A stretch of DNA of 64,000 bases from Buddleja alternifolia (lineage: Eukaryota; Streptophyta; Magnoliopsida; Lamiales; Scrophulariaceae), in the NCBI GenBank assembly GCA_019426215.1, contig CM033394.1, positions 20,666,195 through 20,730,194 on the forward strand, in the 5' to 3' direction. The position numbers and the translations under genes are program-made. The first letter of the stretch is position 1. Every line of letters starts with the position of its first letter. Positions 37,551 to 49,051 of this stretch are shown piece by piece. The notes beneath the pieces were generated by a model that made no database searches, had not been told where the DNA came from, and worked only from the letters and a program-made list of their open reading frames with translations.

Positions 37551-39207
37551 TGTTAGGAATCCCGTACAGGAAAACAGAGAATTGCAGCGGAAGATTCGAG
37601 GATTCCTACTGGCAGATCACAAAAATAGATCTGATGATTTTTCATGGGTTTCGCGAAAATTTGAGCGAATAAACATACCCTTTTGATTCGTTTATTGATT
37701 CTGCAGAACAACAATCCTCCAAGGGCTCCTGTCTCTAAAGCTTCACGCAAAACGAGCCTTCCAAAGATCCCGAGACTCCTCCTTCTTTGCAGTAGTGGAT
37801 GGCTAGAGAGGAGAGAGGGGAGAGAGTTCTTTTCTTTTTGTGTTGTGTAATGTTATCTTGTCACTTAGGGTTTGTTCCACTATAGGAGTCCTTTTAAACT
37901 CAACTAACTTGTGGAACAAGTTGGAGGCTACTCCAAAAAGCCCTAAGTGGCCACCCCTCCTAGGGTTGCCTTGGACTGGGTGGGCTTTTAATTTGCTTGT
38001 CTAATTTCTAGCCCATCTGTATATATTAAATTTAAATCCAATTTAAATATAATATATACTATTAATTAATTCCAATTAATTAATGTACTAATCAAATAAT
38101 TTAATTTTAATCTATTTAAATTAAATATTTAATTAATTGATTTAATCTAATTAAATCAATCAGTCCATTTAATTCTTTCTAAAAGATTTACACAAAAAGA
38201 TACATCCTGCTCGTTTCTTATAGCGCGACTCTTTAGGTTCGTCTCAATTGGCAAAGGGAGGAATTACAAGGATGTGAGTGTCACCTAGCCAGTCCCGTGG
38301 ACTCACATCGTAACCCAATTGAGTACGAAATGAACGAATCATTTTACGAACCTCTTGATCATAAATGCCGTATGAGTATAAGCCCTTCACTGACGTATCC
38401 TGATCAAGTAAGAGTCATGGAAAATGTCAAACTCACTAAACTTGATACTGTGCATTAGATTATATCATAATAAAATTACTAAACTACCCTCAATGTCCCA
38501 CATGAGTTAGTTGTTATGCTTTGACCAAAGATTTATAATTTCATTAGCCTATAATCGCACATGATACTTTCTCATTTACTATCAAGACAGTGAATCCCAT
38601 CTTGGCGATCACTGATCAAATGCTACTTGTCTCATTGATATCGCACTTCGAGGTCGACCCCACCGACGGGTGATATGGGCCTAACTACCCTGGTAACAGA
38701 TTCAATAATACAAGCACATTGATCATGAACCCTCAGGTCTAAGGCTCACGCATACTATTACGATCAGTAATTCAATCATTGACAGTCACTGAGTAAATAC
38801 CCATGTGATCGGATTACTACGAGCCATGTTCGAATATGTCAATTCCATTGACATATCTATGATACTTGCTCCCACTATCCCTATAGTGTTTGACTGGCAC
38901 TCATCGTCAGAGCATGTGTCATACAAGTCGAATCTTAATGCCCAATTAAGATTCTTTGACTTGCGAACCCTTTTAAGTGATAAGGTGTAAGACTCTTCCC
39001 ATACCACGTCTTTATTCCATAAAGGGCAAAGAGTCAAACCTTTATTCACATGGACTATATGTTCAATACTTATTTAGATGCCATAAAGATTTATATGAAC
39101 AAAGTACAGATGCCTTTATTAATATCATTTTAATAGTTTGTACAACATAATAAGATACCCTAATCTAACTATTTGTCCTCATTGGCATCTAGGGCATATA
39201 CCTAACA
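37551..39207 (-). mobile_element. 3' LTR of copia element D
   Basis: This is a 1657-bp LTR with TGTTAGG and CCTAACA ends. On the minus strand it starts TGTTAGGTATATGCCC and is preceded by the polypurine AGTGGGAGAT. It differs clearly from the C LTRs and is nearer to the LTR of element A, so it is D's own 3' LTR, not C's 5' LTR. Confidence 0.88.
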
Positions 39208-39222
39208 ATCTCCCACTTGCAC

Positions 39223-40457
39223 TTAGTACCAATCGCTTTGGTATCTTATACCCATCTTCTCAAGATGTTGTTCTAGCACCGCCTGCGCTAATGGCTTAGT
39301 GAGTGGGTCAGCTACGTTATCCGCTGAGGCTATTTTCTGCACGGTGATGTCGCCTCTTCCAATGATTTCTCGAATTATGTGATATCTCCTCTCTATGTGT
39401 TTGGATTTGTTGTGAGACCTTGGTTCCTTTGCTTGCGCGATGGCTCCATTGTTGTCACACCATAGTGGCAACAGAAGCTCCATGCTAGGAACAACTTGAA
39501 GTTCAGTAATGAACTTCTTTATCCAAAAAGCCTCCTTGAGGTTGCCACATATTCAGCTTCGGTGGTCGAATCGGCAGTTGTGCTTTGCTTGGAACTTTTC
39601 CAAGACACTGCTCCACCGTTCAAAGTGAATATGAACCCAGAAGTGGATTTTCGGTCATCGATGTCAGATTGGAAATCGGAATCAGTATAACCATCCACTT
39701 TCATTTCTCCATTGCCATATGTGAGGATCATATCTTTAGTTCTTCTCAAGTACTTTAAGATTGATTTCACGGCCATCCAATGTTCTTTGCCTGAGTTAGC
39801 TTGAAACCTACTTACTACGCTCACAGTGTATGCAAGATCTGGTCTCGTGCATAACATAACGTACATGAGACTTCCCACTGCTGATGCATAGGGGATGGTA
39901 TTCATTTCTCTTCGATCTTCCTCACTTTGAGGACTCATCTTTTTGGAGAGATGAATTCCATGTCTCATGGGCAAAAGACCTCTTTTAGAATTTTCCATCC
40001 CAAATCGCTTCAGGACCTTTTCTAAGTAAAGGGCTTGGGAGAGACCTATTGTCTTATTCGATCTATCCCTGTAGATTCGAATTCCTAGGACATAGGTGGT
40101 TTCTCCTAAGTCTTTCATGGAGAATGTGCTTGAAAGCCATGTCTTAACCAAAGTTAGCAAGCCTATATCATTCCCTGTAAGTAGAATGTCGTCCACGTAT
40201 AGTACCAGGAATGATATCTTGCTCCCACTGACCTTTTTATAGACACATGGTTCATCCTCGTTTTTGATAAAGCCGTTGTTTCGTACTTCTTCATCAAAAC
40301 GAAGGTTCCAACTGCGAGAGTCCTGTTTCAGTCCATAAATGGACCTATTTAACTTGCAGACCTTATGAGAATCGGCATTGGATAGAAAACCTTTGGGCTG
40401 CTCCATATAGATATCCTCCTCGAGGAATCCATTTAGGAAGATGGTTTTCACATCCAT
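39223..40457 (-). pseudogene. copia D reverse transcriptase and RNase H
   Basis: RT runs from MDVKTIFLNGF (40457) through SIYGLKQDSRSWNLRF, the YVDD box at about 40192-40203, SQALYLEKVLKRFGM and the RNase H residues Asp (YTDSDF) and Glu (TTEAEY) to 39519. A frameshift there (ATSRRLFG) moves the end, with WCDNNGAI and DPLTKPL, into 39223-39483. A stop replaces a Trp codon just upstream (40458-40460), separating this part from the integrase-side frame. Confidence 0.92.
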
Positions 40458-40460
40458 TTG

Positions 40461-41884
40461 TTAGATCTCATAATCCAAGTATGCAGCTATTGAAAGTAGA
40501 ATTCTAATGGATTTGATCATAGCTAATGGTGAAAAGATTTCCTCATAGTCAATGCCCTCCTTCTGACTATACCTTTTCGCCACTAGCCTGGCCTTATAGG
40601 TATCCACCTTGCCATCCGGACCTATCTTTCTCTTATAGATCCATTTGCATCCAATAGGTACAATACCTTTGGGAGGATCTACTAGATTCCAGACTTGGTT
40701 CGAATACGTTGAATCCATTTCCACTTTCATAGCTTCATGCCATTTTGCAGAATCCATATCCATCATTGCTTGGTCATAACTAGAGGGATCATCTCCATGG
40801 TTTCCTTCTGCTACTGCATACAAATTATGCTCTCCTTGTAGCAGAGAACCATATCTCACAGGCGGTTGAGATACTTTAGTAGACCTGCGCACTGATGGTT
40901 GTGTCGTTTCTGGGTCAGGTTGGGTCTCTTGAACAGTGTCTTCCACAGGGGATTCATTTTGTTCTTGTAGAACAATACTTCTACTAACTCCACCTTCTCG
41001 AATGAATTCTTCTTCGAGAAAGATTGCCTGTAAGGCAACAATGATTCTCTGATCATCGGGAAGGTAGAAAAGGTATCCCATGGAATCCTCGGGATATCCA
41101 ACGAATCGCCCTTTCATGGACCTAGCCTCCAATTTCTCTGCCTTGGTCTTTTTCACGTAAGCTGGGCAACCCCATATTCTTATGTGTTTCAGATTAGGCT
41201 TCCTTCCACGCCATATCTGATACGATGTTCTAGGAACAGATTTGGATGAACATCTATTCAAAATGTGAGTTGCTGTAAGCAGCGCGTGTCCCCACAATGA
41301 AATGGGAAAATTTGTGTAGCTGAGCACGAATCGAACCATGTCCAACAGTGTTCGATTCCTTCATTCTGCTACGCCATTTAATTGTGGAGTTGCTGGAGGA
41401 GTAAGCTGTAACAGTATGCCATGTTCCCGAAGGAACTGGTCAAACTCCGCATTCATATACTCGCCACCGCGGTCAGACCGAAGTTCTTGATATGATGCCC
41501 GGTTTGGTTTTCGACTAAAGTCTTGAATTTAATGAATTTCTCCAATGATTCAGACTTGTACTTCATTAAATACACGTAGCCATACCTAAAATGGTCATCG
41601 GTATATGTGACGAAGTACTGAAAACCACCGCGGCCCATATTTCCAAATGGTCCGCACACATCAGTATGAACTAGACCTAAGACTTCTATGGCTCTTTCAA
41701 AATTCACTGTGAAGGGGGACTTGGTCATTTTTCCTTGGATACAAGACTCACAAGTGGGACAGGGATCTGATCCCAATGAGTCTATGACTCCATCCTTTTC
41801 TATCTCGTGTAGTCTTTGGTCCCCGACATGACCTAGTAATAAGTCTATGACTCCATCCTTTTCTAACTCGTGTAATTCCCACAA
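40461..41884 (-). pseudogene. copia D integrase and RT N-terminus
   Basis: The part 41453-41884 has the zinc-binding TCESCIQGKM and the first catalytic Asp (HTDVCGPFGNMGRGG). It shifts frame just before the second catalytic Asp. The part 40461-41345 starts at DMVRFVLSYTNFPISLWGHALL and continues through the integrase C-terminus (IWGCPAYVKKTKAEKLEARS, GRFVGYPEDSMGY) and the linker QETQPDPETTQ to the first RT block (PIGCKWIYKRK). The catalytic Glu segment lies between them in another frame. Gag and protease of D are missing. Confidence 0.88.
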
Positions 41885-41911
41885 TGAGTCTATGACTCCA
41901 TCCTTTTCTAA
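41772..41911. repeat. triplicated 25-mer at the D/C junction
   Basis: A 25-base unit beginning GAGTCTATGACTCC and ending TTTTCTA occurs at about 41778, 41840 and 41886. The third copy ends exactly where D sequence changes into the C-type LTR. In other copia copies here the unit is single. Confidence 0.85.
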
Positions 41912-42968
41912 TGAATAATTAATTATTTAATTTATCCAATAAATTAAAACTCCTAGAAGAAAAATAGAAACTCCTTTTTCATTTTTCTTTATCAATCCTT
42001 TTAGCACGACTCTTTAGGTTAGTTTCGTTTGGCAATGAGAGGAAACTAAAGGAAGTGGGTAACATCTAGCCAGTCACGTGGCCCAATCGAAATCGAATGA
42101 TTGGATCATTCCACAACCTTCCAATCGTAAATACCGTATAAGTATAAACCCTTTGTTCGTATACCCCACTCAAGTGAGAGTCATGGTTATGTCTCACTGG
42201 ACTTGACCATATCTATTAATTATAATAATACAAGATCATTGAGATCGATTTAGTGCCTAGCACAATCGTCTCCTTTTGGTTTGGCTAAAGACTTTGATCT
42301 CTATTTATCTATAATCACATAGGGTACTTTCTCACTCACATATGAGAGAACAAATCACATTTAGATATCAACTAAAACTACCATTTACCCATCAAGTCAC
42401 ATTTTGAGGTCGACCCCACCAACGGGTTAATTGGGTCTAACTACTCTAATGAAATACTTGACTTCACAAATGCATCTTCAGCATGATATTTCAGGTCAAA
42501 GGTTCACTTATACCTATAACGCATAATCAGTTCTGTCATTGACAGTCACAGAGTGAAAACCCAAGTGACAGAGCTGATGCGAGTCGTGTTCGAGCATATC
42601 AGTTCCATTGATGTGCCTACAATCTTAAGCTCTTACCATCCCATGGTACTAGACTGGCACTCCCATGTCAGAGATAAAATTGTACAAGTGTTCTAAGTCT
42701 TTATTTGTCCATTAAAGATTTCATTTTTACTTGCGAACTTGTTTTAGTAATCAAGATAGATCTCTCCAATGCCACTCTTCCTATCCCATAGGAAATAGAG
42801 GGATCACACTAAAAACATGGACAAAACGATTTACACTATTTATAGATGCAGATAAGACTTAAGTGAAAACTAAATAATTCCTTTATTAATAATATCGAAA
42901 TAAGTTAATTACAAGATAGATGCCCTATCATTCTATCCTCTATGGCATCTGAGGGCATAATCCTAACA
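41905..42968 (-). mobile_element. 5' LTR of element C, truncated
   Basis: From TAATGAATAATTAATTATTT to CCTAACA this is closely similar to 31685-32732 of the C 3' LTR. The other 740 bp or so of the LTR are missing and are replaced by D sequence. CACGTG is kept at 42075-42080. Confidence 0.88.
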
Positions 42969-43838
42969 ATTAGTTCTTCACTACTTCCTAGTGATTGACG
43001 GACACCTTTCTCGTCAAAACTTATATCATACAAGTCTTCATGATTTTCAATGTCCAATTGAAAATCTTTGACCTGTAGACTTATTTAGTACACAAGTATC
43101 AAACTCCTCTAGTGCCTTAGAGAGTTAACTCTTGTGTTTATGGACTTATAGTCGATTATAATATATAAATAAGCAACTAAAATGCCTTTAATTATTTGAT
43201 TAAAAACAATTACAATTTGACAATGTCCTATCATTTACTAATCCTCAAGTGGCATTTGAGGACATTAACCTAACAGTGAAGTCTTCCGTTGGTATGGGAC
43301 AGTTGGGAGACGGAACACAATCGTATGACATGAATCTAAAGTATATGAGTTATTCATTCTGGCTTCATTATATGTTTCGTAATTGTTGTTCATTGTTCTG
43401 ATAGTTTGTTTTCTCCAATGATTCGCTTGATACGTGTGATCTTGTTTCTTTTGTAATCTTCCGCTGCAGATTCCATTTTACAGATAAAGGTAAAGCAAAC
43501 CGTTAACTTACCTCATTGAGTCATTCGGACTCACCCCTTCTTCTTTGTTGTTTTTCAGATAAGCTTAGTATGTCGGATACGAAGGGAGAAATGAGGAGTA
43601 AAGGAAGCATTGGTTCGTTGCTATTAGAGGGATTTATGTTTTGGGATGTATAATTGGGTACGTCAGATTGATGAGGAATTTATTATTGATTCATTTGGAA
43701 TGTAAAAGTTTAATTTCAACAGATAAAATTTTTGTAAAGTTCTGATGCTTGGGGCTGGTTCGATAAGGGACAGTCTCACGAATCGAGCTGGCATCGCGGT
43801 GTGGCAGGGCACAGGTGGTCGGTGGGCGCCACAGTAAG

Positions 43839-44390
43839 TATAATAGGTTTTTCTGTAATCACTAATATCTAGGTTTTCAGGATGATGATGCTAGGCATCG
43901 AATCATGATTGATAGGTATCTTGAATTAATTTCAGTGATTATCTCAAAACCTAATTAATTACTTGGCATAGTAATTAATTTGGACAAATTGATTTTGTCT
44001 TGCCACATTTTGAATTAGAGCTATTGTTATCACATTAGTGAGGTCACATACTTAGCTTGAACAACAAGTAGGTTGGTCGATACAATCCAATGTGGATTGG
44101 AAAATTAATTAATTTTGGTGAATTAATTAATTAAATGAATGAATTTAGTTAATTCCAAAGAGAGAGTTTTATTAAGTTGGACCTAATTAAGATATTTTAA
44201 TAATTAATTTTGACGGATTAATTATTAATGGATTAAAATATCCAAAGTTAATTATTAAATAGTTTAAATAGTTACTGGCTAGGTTAATTTTCTAATACAT
44301 TTATATTTTCAAAGATAAATCCGCTTACCCATATATCAAGTAGTTAACGAACAACTATAAAAATATTTATCTATAAATATAAAAATGTAA
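43839..44390. other. intergenic DNA, no gene seen
   Basis: AT-rich DNA with TTAATTAATT runs like those of the copia LTRs; possibly old LTR sequence, but no ends are recognisable. Confidence 0.4.
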
Positions 44391-45395
44391 GAGCAAATTG
44401 CATTTTTGGTCCTGTATATTAACCAGGGGTGGCAAGAGTTGTCCAATTTCCTTTTCAACTTGTAATTAAGTCTTTTATCTTCCAATTTAGTGGCAATTTT
44501 AGTCCCTGAGTGGTAATTTTGGTAATCCGGTGCTGGAAAATTTTGAAAATTGGAGATTTTGCATCTAATTGAGGATTTTTGGGGTTTCGATAAAAAATTT
44601 GGGATTTGGAATTTTGGAGAGAAATTGACAGGAAAATTAACATAATTCCTTTTTCATACTTTAACTTGTTGTCTCCATTTTTTCTTTATTCATTAGTTCT
44701 CGCATTTTAAAGTATCATAAAATAATATAAATTGACATTATTAAATATCGTTGACAATACCAATATACGTGCATATAAAGACACACATAATAAAAATAAA
44801 TTTCGAACATTTGAATGTCATAGTAGGAATATATTTGACTAACTCTTAGCTTCATAATTGCATAGTTTTATTTATTTATTTATAAAAGATTCAAAACAAA
44901 TTAAAAGAGATTTTATAATTTATCTAAGAGGAGTACTCAACATGTTATGGACACGGCGAGTACTTTATAATTTTTCTAATGTTTGAATTGTGTGTGTGTG
45001 TGTATATATATATATAGATATACAATCAGTGGTATTTATTAATGTTAATTTGTATTATTTTATGATACTTAAAATATATGAGTCTTCATTATTGAACGAA
45101 AAATAGAAAAGAAGTATGAAAAAATAAATGAAATTATAATTTTAAGCATTGGTGTTATCAAAAGACCTAAAAAAAAATTCTCCAACATCAGCAAAAGCCC
45201 AATTTTCCTTCCAAAAATCTGTAAATTCAATCCCCAACTGTTAGAATTTTCAGGCACCGGAGGACAAAAATTGTCACTCGGAGGACCAAAATTGCCACAA
45301 AATTAAAGGATATTGAATTTGATCTCAAGTTGAAAAAGATATTGTCCCAAAGTTGCCACTCCTCTAATATATATGACCAAATTATAAAGGTCAAA
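44391..45395. mobile_element. foldback MITE, about 1 kb
   Basis: The arms are inverted: TTTTTGGTCCTGTATATTAA, GGGGTGGCAAGAG, TTTAGTGGCAATTTTAGTCC and AATCCGGTGCTGGAAAATTTT at left. At right are AATTTTCAGGCACCGGAGG, GGACCAAAATTGCCACAAAA, TTGCCACTCCTC and ATATATATGACCAAA. There is no coding frame. The exact ends and TSD are unclear. A TG/TA microsatellite (44992-45016) lies in the middle. Confidence 0.7.
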
Positions 45396-45441
45396 TCTTA
45401 TCTGTTATAATATATCTTAATGAAAATCTGTATATAACATA

Positions 45442-45800
45442 TTCCCTCCATCCCAAAAAGAATGTCCCCTTTGACTTTTCTTAGAAATTATCAAAAGTCT
45501 ATTATTTGCCCAAAGTACCGTTTCCATAAAACAAAAGATAATAGATAACATTACCATTTAAAACATGTCAGATTTTAATTTAATTTATGACTGTTATCTG
45601 TTATTCATATATGAAATTATCTTTCCTTAAATTCTGTTACAGTTTTATAGTAAAAATGAATTAATTATATATTTCTCAATTAAATTGGAGGGTAATATAG
45701 TCAGATAAGAGAATAAATATATATGTTTATAGTAAGAGACAAACATTTTGGGACAGATAAAAATGGAATATAGTAGACATCTTTTTTGAAACGGAGGGAG
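45442..45800. mobile_element. Stowaway (Tc1/mariner) MITE
   Basis: The ends TTCCCTCCATCCCAAAAAG and ACGGAGGGAG are the typical Stowaway termini. TA dinucleotides flank it at 45440-45441 and 45801-45802. It is 359 bp, AT-rich inside and without a transposase. Confidence 0.88.
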
Positions 45801-46246
45801 TAACCGTTTTTTTACTAAAAATCAAAACAAACATAGTAATTCATGTGTAATGCACGTGGACTTCACTAATTTATATATAAAGAGATTACTTTTATTTGCG
45901 ATTAAAGGGGATCCATATTCTAAAAAAAGCTAGATAGTACCAAGCTCATAAAGTCAAAAACACCTCCCCTAGATAATGTGCATCTCATGCAAGTAAACTA
46001 ACAGCCATGCAGTATAAGGAAATTCGTGCATAATGAAAGTGTAATCATTTTGGTTAAACCGTTACTCCACAGTTAAGGCCTTGAAATTAGAATTGTGGAT
46101 CAACACTCCTCCCAAATTGAGGTTTGGACTAAAGTGAGCCCAAAATTAACCAACTGCAAACAAATATGATTCAACGGTAAAAAATTTCTTGCCCAAATCC
46201 GTGACATGGAAATTTATATAGACTGGATACTCAAATGTATGATTTA

Positions 46247-46528
46247 GAGGGTGTTTGGCTAATCTTATAAGTCCCTCCAAATATCTTATAAGATGTTTTA
46301 GAGCTTATAAGCACTATAAATTTATTTGATAATTTTTTTTTAAAAAAAACAACTTATAAGATCAGAAAAATAAGATGTATGAGTCTTATATGTTGTTTTT
46401 AAAAAAGTAATCCAACCCCACTTTTTTTTAAACATCTTATAAGATGTTACATCTAATAAGCTCCTAAAACATCTTATAAAATGTAAGAGTTTATAAGATG
46501 TTTTGGATAATCTTAGCCATACACCCTC
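46247..46528. mobile_element. Tourist (PIF/Harbinger) MITE
   Basis: The 16-bp ends GAGGGTGTTTGGCTAA and TTAGCCATACACCCTC pair with one mismatch. The 3-bp TSD TTA stands at 46244-46246 and 46529-46531. It is 282 bp. The inside holds several ATCTTATAAGAT-type palindromes. Confidence 0.88.
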
Positions 46529-47447
46529 TTACTATACCAAGATAAGGCAAGCATCACTTGGCCTTGCACGTTTACTACCAACTCGAGTATGTTGGGTTAA
46601 GTAAACTAGGTAGCACCCTTCCTTAAAAAAAAAAAAAAATGGTGAAAAAAAATTTGACTTATCTTAGGGTCTTTGACGCACATTATATATATGTAACATT
46701 AGTTTCTACCAAAAAAAAATAAAATATGTAACATTAGTTTAAAATAACTTTAAATTCCAAAAGCTGTTTTTAGAAGATTTAATGGGTTCAATACATTCAT
46801 ACTTTCTAAATTAAGGGAGGTGAAAACGGGATGGTATTAAAACGGTAGAATATATCATTTTTCTAATTTAATTCATCCTATATATTGGGAAGGATGATAT
46901 TGCAGTTTCTGTCGTAAAAAAGAAAATATGTAACTCGTGAAATGTTGTGGAAGACTAGAATTAAAATTATATGTAAAATGACAAGGAATCATCATGGTTC
47001 AAATTTTCTTTTCTTTTTCACCAAAACGTCCGAAAAGTTTATGTTTTTCAACTTACGGAAAAGAAATCACCGTGTAGTTTTGAAATTACATTGTTTTCTA
47101 GGAAACTCTTAGTGTTTCCAATGTTTCCATAAAAACTCTCAATGTTTCTATGTTCGTTTCCATAAAACATGGAAACCATGGAAACATTGAAAGTTTGATA
47201 ATTTCTTTTAAAAAAAAATTTGCTCTATTACCAACACATTGAGAGTTTCAATATGATTTCCATGAAAACCATGAAACATTGAGAGTTTGGTAATTCATTT
47301 TCAAAAAGATTTACTTAATCGCAAATGCAACAGAGCTCTCAAATCTTTCAATGTTAGGGAAAAAGATAAAAAAAAAAAAAAAAAGAAGAAGAAGAAATGA
47401 AGAGTAATAAATCTAACAATCAAACAAATATTTATTTCACCGAGGAA

Positions 47448-48157
47448 TAGGGGTGTAAGGTGAGCGGAGCCGGCTCATGAGCATGGTGAACGGAGCCGGC
47501 TCATGAGCATGGTGAGCCAGCTTGACTGAAGCTTAGCTCGAGCTCGAGTCGAGCTTTTCGAGCTCGAGATTTTTCATGAGTCGAGTTCGAAGTCACTTAT
47601 AGTTGTTCATATGCTCGTGAGCTTTTATTATTATTTTTTATTAATTTTTAATATAGGACTAAAAATACTCGAATTTCATAAAAATAATACTTACAATTTT
47701 ATATACAACATAGTTTAATAATACTTAAGTTTTTTTTTTTGTTTAAATCGTGAAAAACAACAACAGTTATAAGATTATATATTTTAGTTGATATTATATA
47801 CTTTTCTATAAAATAATTTAATGAAATCATATTTTCACGACACCCTCCTCTATTTTCTAAATACTTATTGAATATAAGATATTTAATCATTATTTATTTT
47901 AATAATACTTATTGTTTATCGGAATACTATACATTTTTAACTAAGCAAAAAAGCAAAATATATTTTATTTTCTAAAAACAAAAAAATAATAACTAAATTA
48001 ATTTTTACTTCGAGCTCGAGCTCGGCTCATCTACTTTGAGCTTGAACTCGAGCCCTAGAAAATTAAGCTCGTCGAGCTCGAGCTCAAAAAAGTATAATCG
48101 AGCTCAAGCCTGAAAATTTCATTAGGCTCGGCTCGAGCTCGACTCGTTTACATTCCT
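47448..48157. mobile_element. Mutator-like MITE with GAGCTC-rich arms
   Basis: An exact 9-bp TSD, ACCGAGGAA, lies at 47439-47447 and 48158-48166. Both ends carry runs of overlapping CGAGCTCGAG units (47535-47575 and 48010-48145) around an AT-rich core. The left arm also has a 26-bp direct duplication (GGAGCCGGCTCATGAGCATG, 47460-47511). No transposase is seen. Confidence 0.9.
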
Positions 48158-48275
48158 ACCGAGGAACGACTTTTTTATCATGCGACTCAAGATGAGGATT
48201 ATTGTATTATCGATTAAAGTAATTTTTTTATATAATTTGCAGGTGAGTTTGAAACAATGGTATCATCCATATTAA

Positions 48276-48503
48276 CTTTTATTTTTTTCACGACAACACT
48301 TTTAGAATTTTTTATTTCACAATTTAAGTTTCTAAAATTTTATCAATTATATGCTCTGTGAATGCTGAACTTGAATCAAACACTACCACTTTTCATTTTT
48401 TTCACGACAACACTTTTAGAATTTTTTATTTCACAATTTAAGTTACTAAAATTTTGTCGGTTATATGTTTTGTGAATGTTGAACTTGAATCAAACGTTAC
48501 CAA
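48276..48503. repeat. 114-bp tandem duplication
   Basis: TTTTTTTCACGACAACAC and the following sequence to GAACTTGAATCAAAC is repeated head to tail (48276-48389 and 48390-48503) with a few changes. No gene is involved; it lies downstream of the transporter's 3' end. Confidence 0.9.
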
Positions 48504-49051
48504 TTTATTTATTAGTGTAATTTGATCGATTATTGATGTAGATGTATAAATATTTTACACCACTATTGTTTTTTGCTAGTGAAAGAGGAAACAACTTTTC
48601 TTTACTTCCTTTTGCACGATTTTTACCTTGTTTCTAGCATTTTTCAAGTTTTCTATGACGTTTCCGAAATGTTTCTTATATTTAAGAAGTCGAAACTTAT
48701 CATCGAAATGAAATTTTAATCCTTGGGAATCATATGAAAATGTGGTTTTATCAGCACTTCAAAGCAAATATATGGACAACATAACGTACAGCGAAACATT
48801 CGTGGTGCTTAGCCCATGTCTTTTTGCTGCTTTCAAAATGCTTATTTGCCAAACAACTTTAGTCATTATTTCGGCAATCTATGTTACAAGTTACAACAAA
48901 ACAGAAAAAAGGACGAATTAAAAAGAAAAAAATTAAAGAAAGACGAAAGTAAAAGAGTCATCAGTTTTCATTGACTCTTTTCCACAACCTTTAATTTGTA
49001 CGTACGTAAACGATGTTATAATAATAAACCCTAATATATATATATATATAA

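Larger units (their letters stand above)
30943..42968 (-). mobile_element. copia element C with embedded D sequence
   Basis: The order on the minus strand is: partial 5' LTR (41905-42968), a segment of a second element D (37551-41904), leader and gag-pol of C (36666 down to 33004), polypurine tract, then a full 3' LTR (30943-32732). The flanks ATAAG (30938-30942) and ATTAG (42969-42973) form a 5-bp TSD with one change, and removing the element restores LTR E. The coding frames carry stops and frameshifts. Confidence 0.85.
29609..43275 (-). mobile_element. copia-type solo LTR E, split by element C
   Basis: The two parts, 29609-30942 (starting TGTTGGGAAAATTG) and about 42974-43275 (ending TTAACCTAACA), join into one LTR of about 1.64 kb. 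An exact 5-bp TSD, GTGAA, sits at 29604-29608 and 43276-43280. It shares the conserved blocks of the other copia LTRs (GTGACTTTTTAGGTTC, CTAGCCAGTCACGTGG). Reading TGTTAGG first places it on the minus strand. Confidence 0.9.
27632..43833 (+). mobile_element. Gypsy-type LTR relic split by nested copia elements
   Basis: The left part (27632-29608) begins TGTAACACCCTCAACTCC, with a second LTR-like start TGTGACACTCCGTACC at 27775. The right part (43276-43833) ends GGTGGGCGCCACA. Flanks GTAAT (27627-27631) and GTAAG (43834-43838) fit a 5-bp TSD with one change if the first start is right. TGTRACAC starts are typical of chromovirus-type Gypsy LTRs in plants. No internal coding region is seen, so I infer an old solo LTR; the exact start is uncertain. 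Confidence 0.5.

Noticed and set aside
37551..39207. The LTR as the 5' LTR of element C
   Set aside because: It differs in sequence from C's 3' LTR, and D's polypurine tract and RNase H lie directly beside it. C's true 5' LTR is the partial one at 41905-42968.
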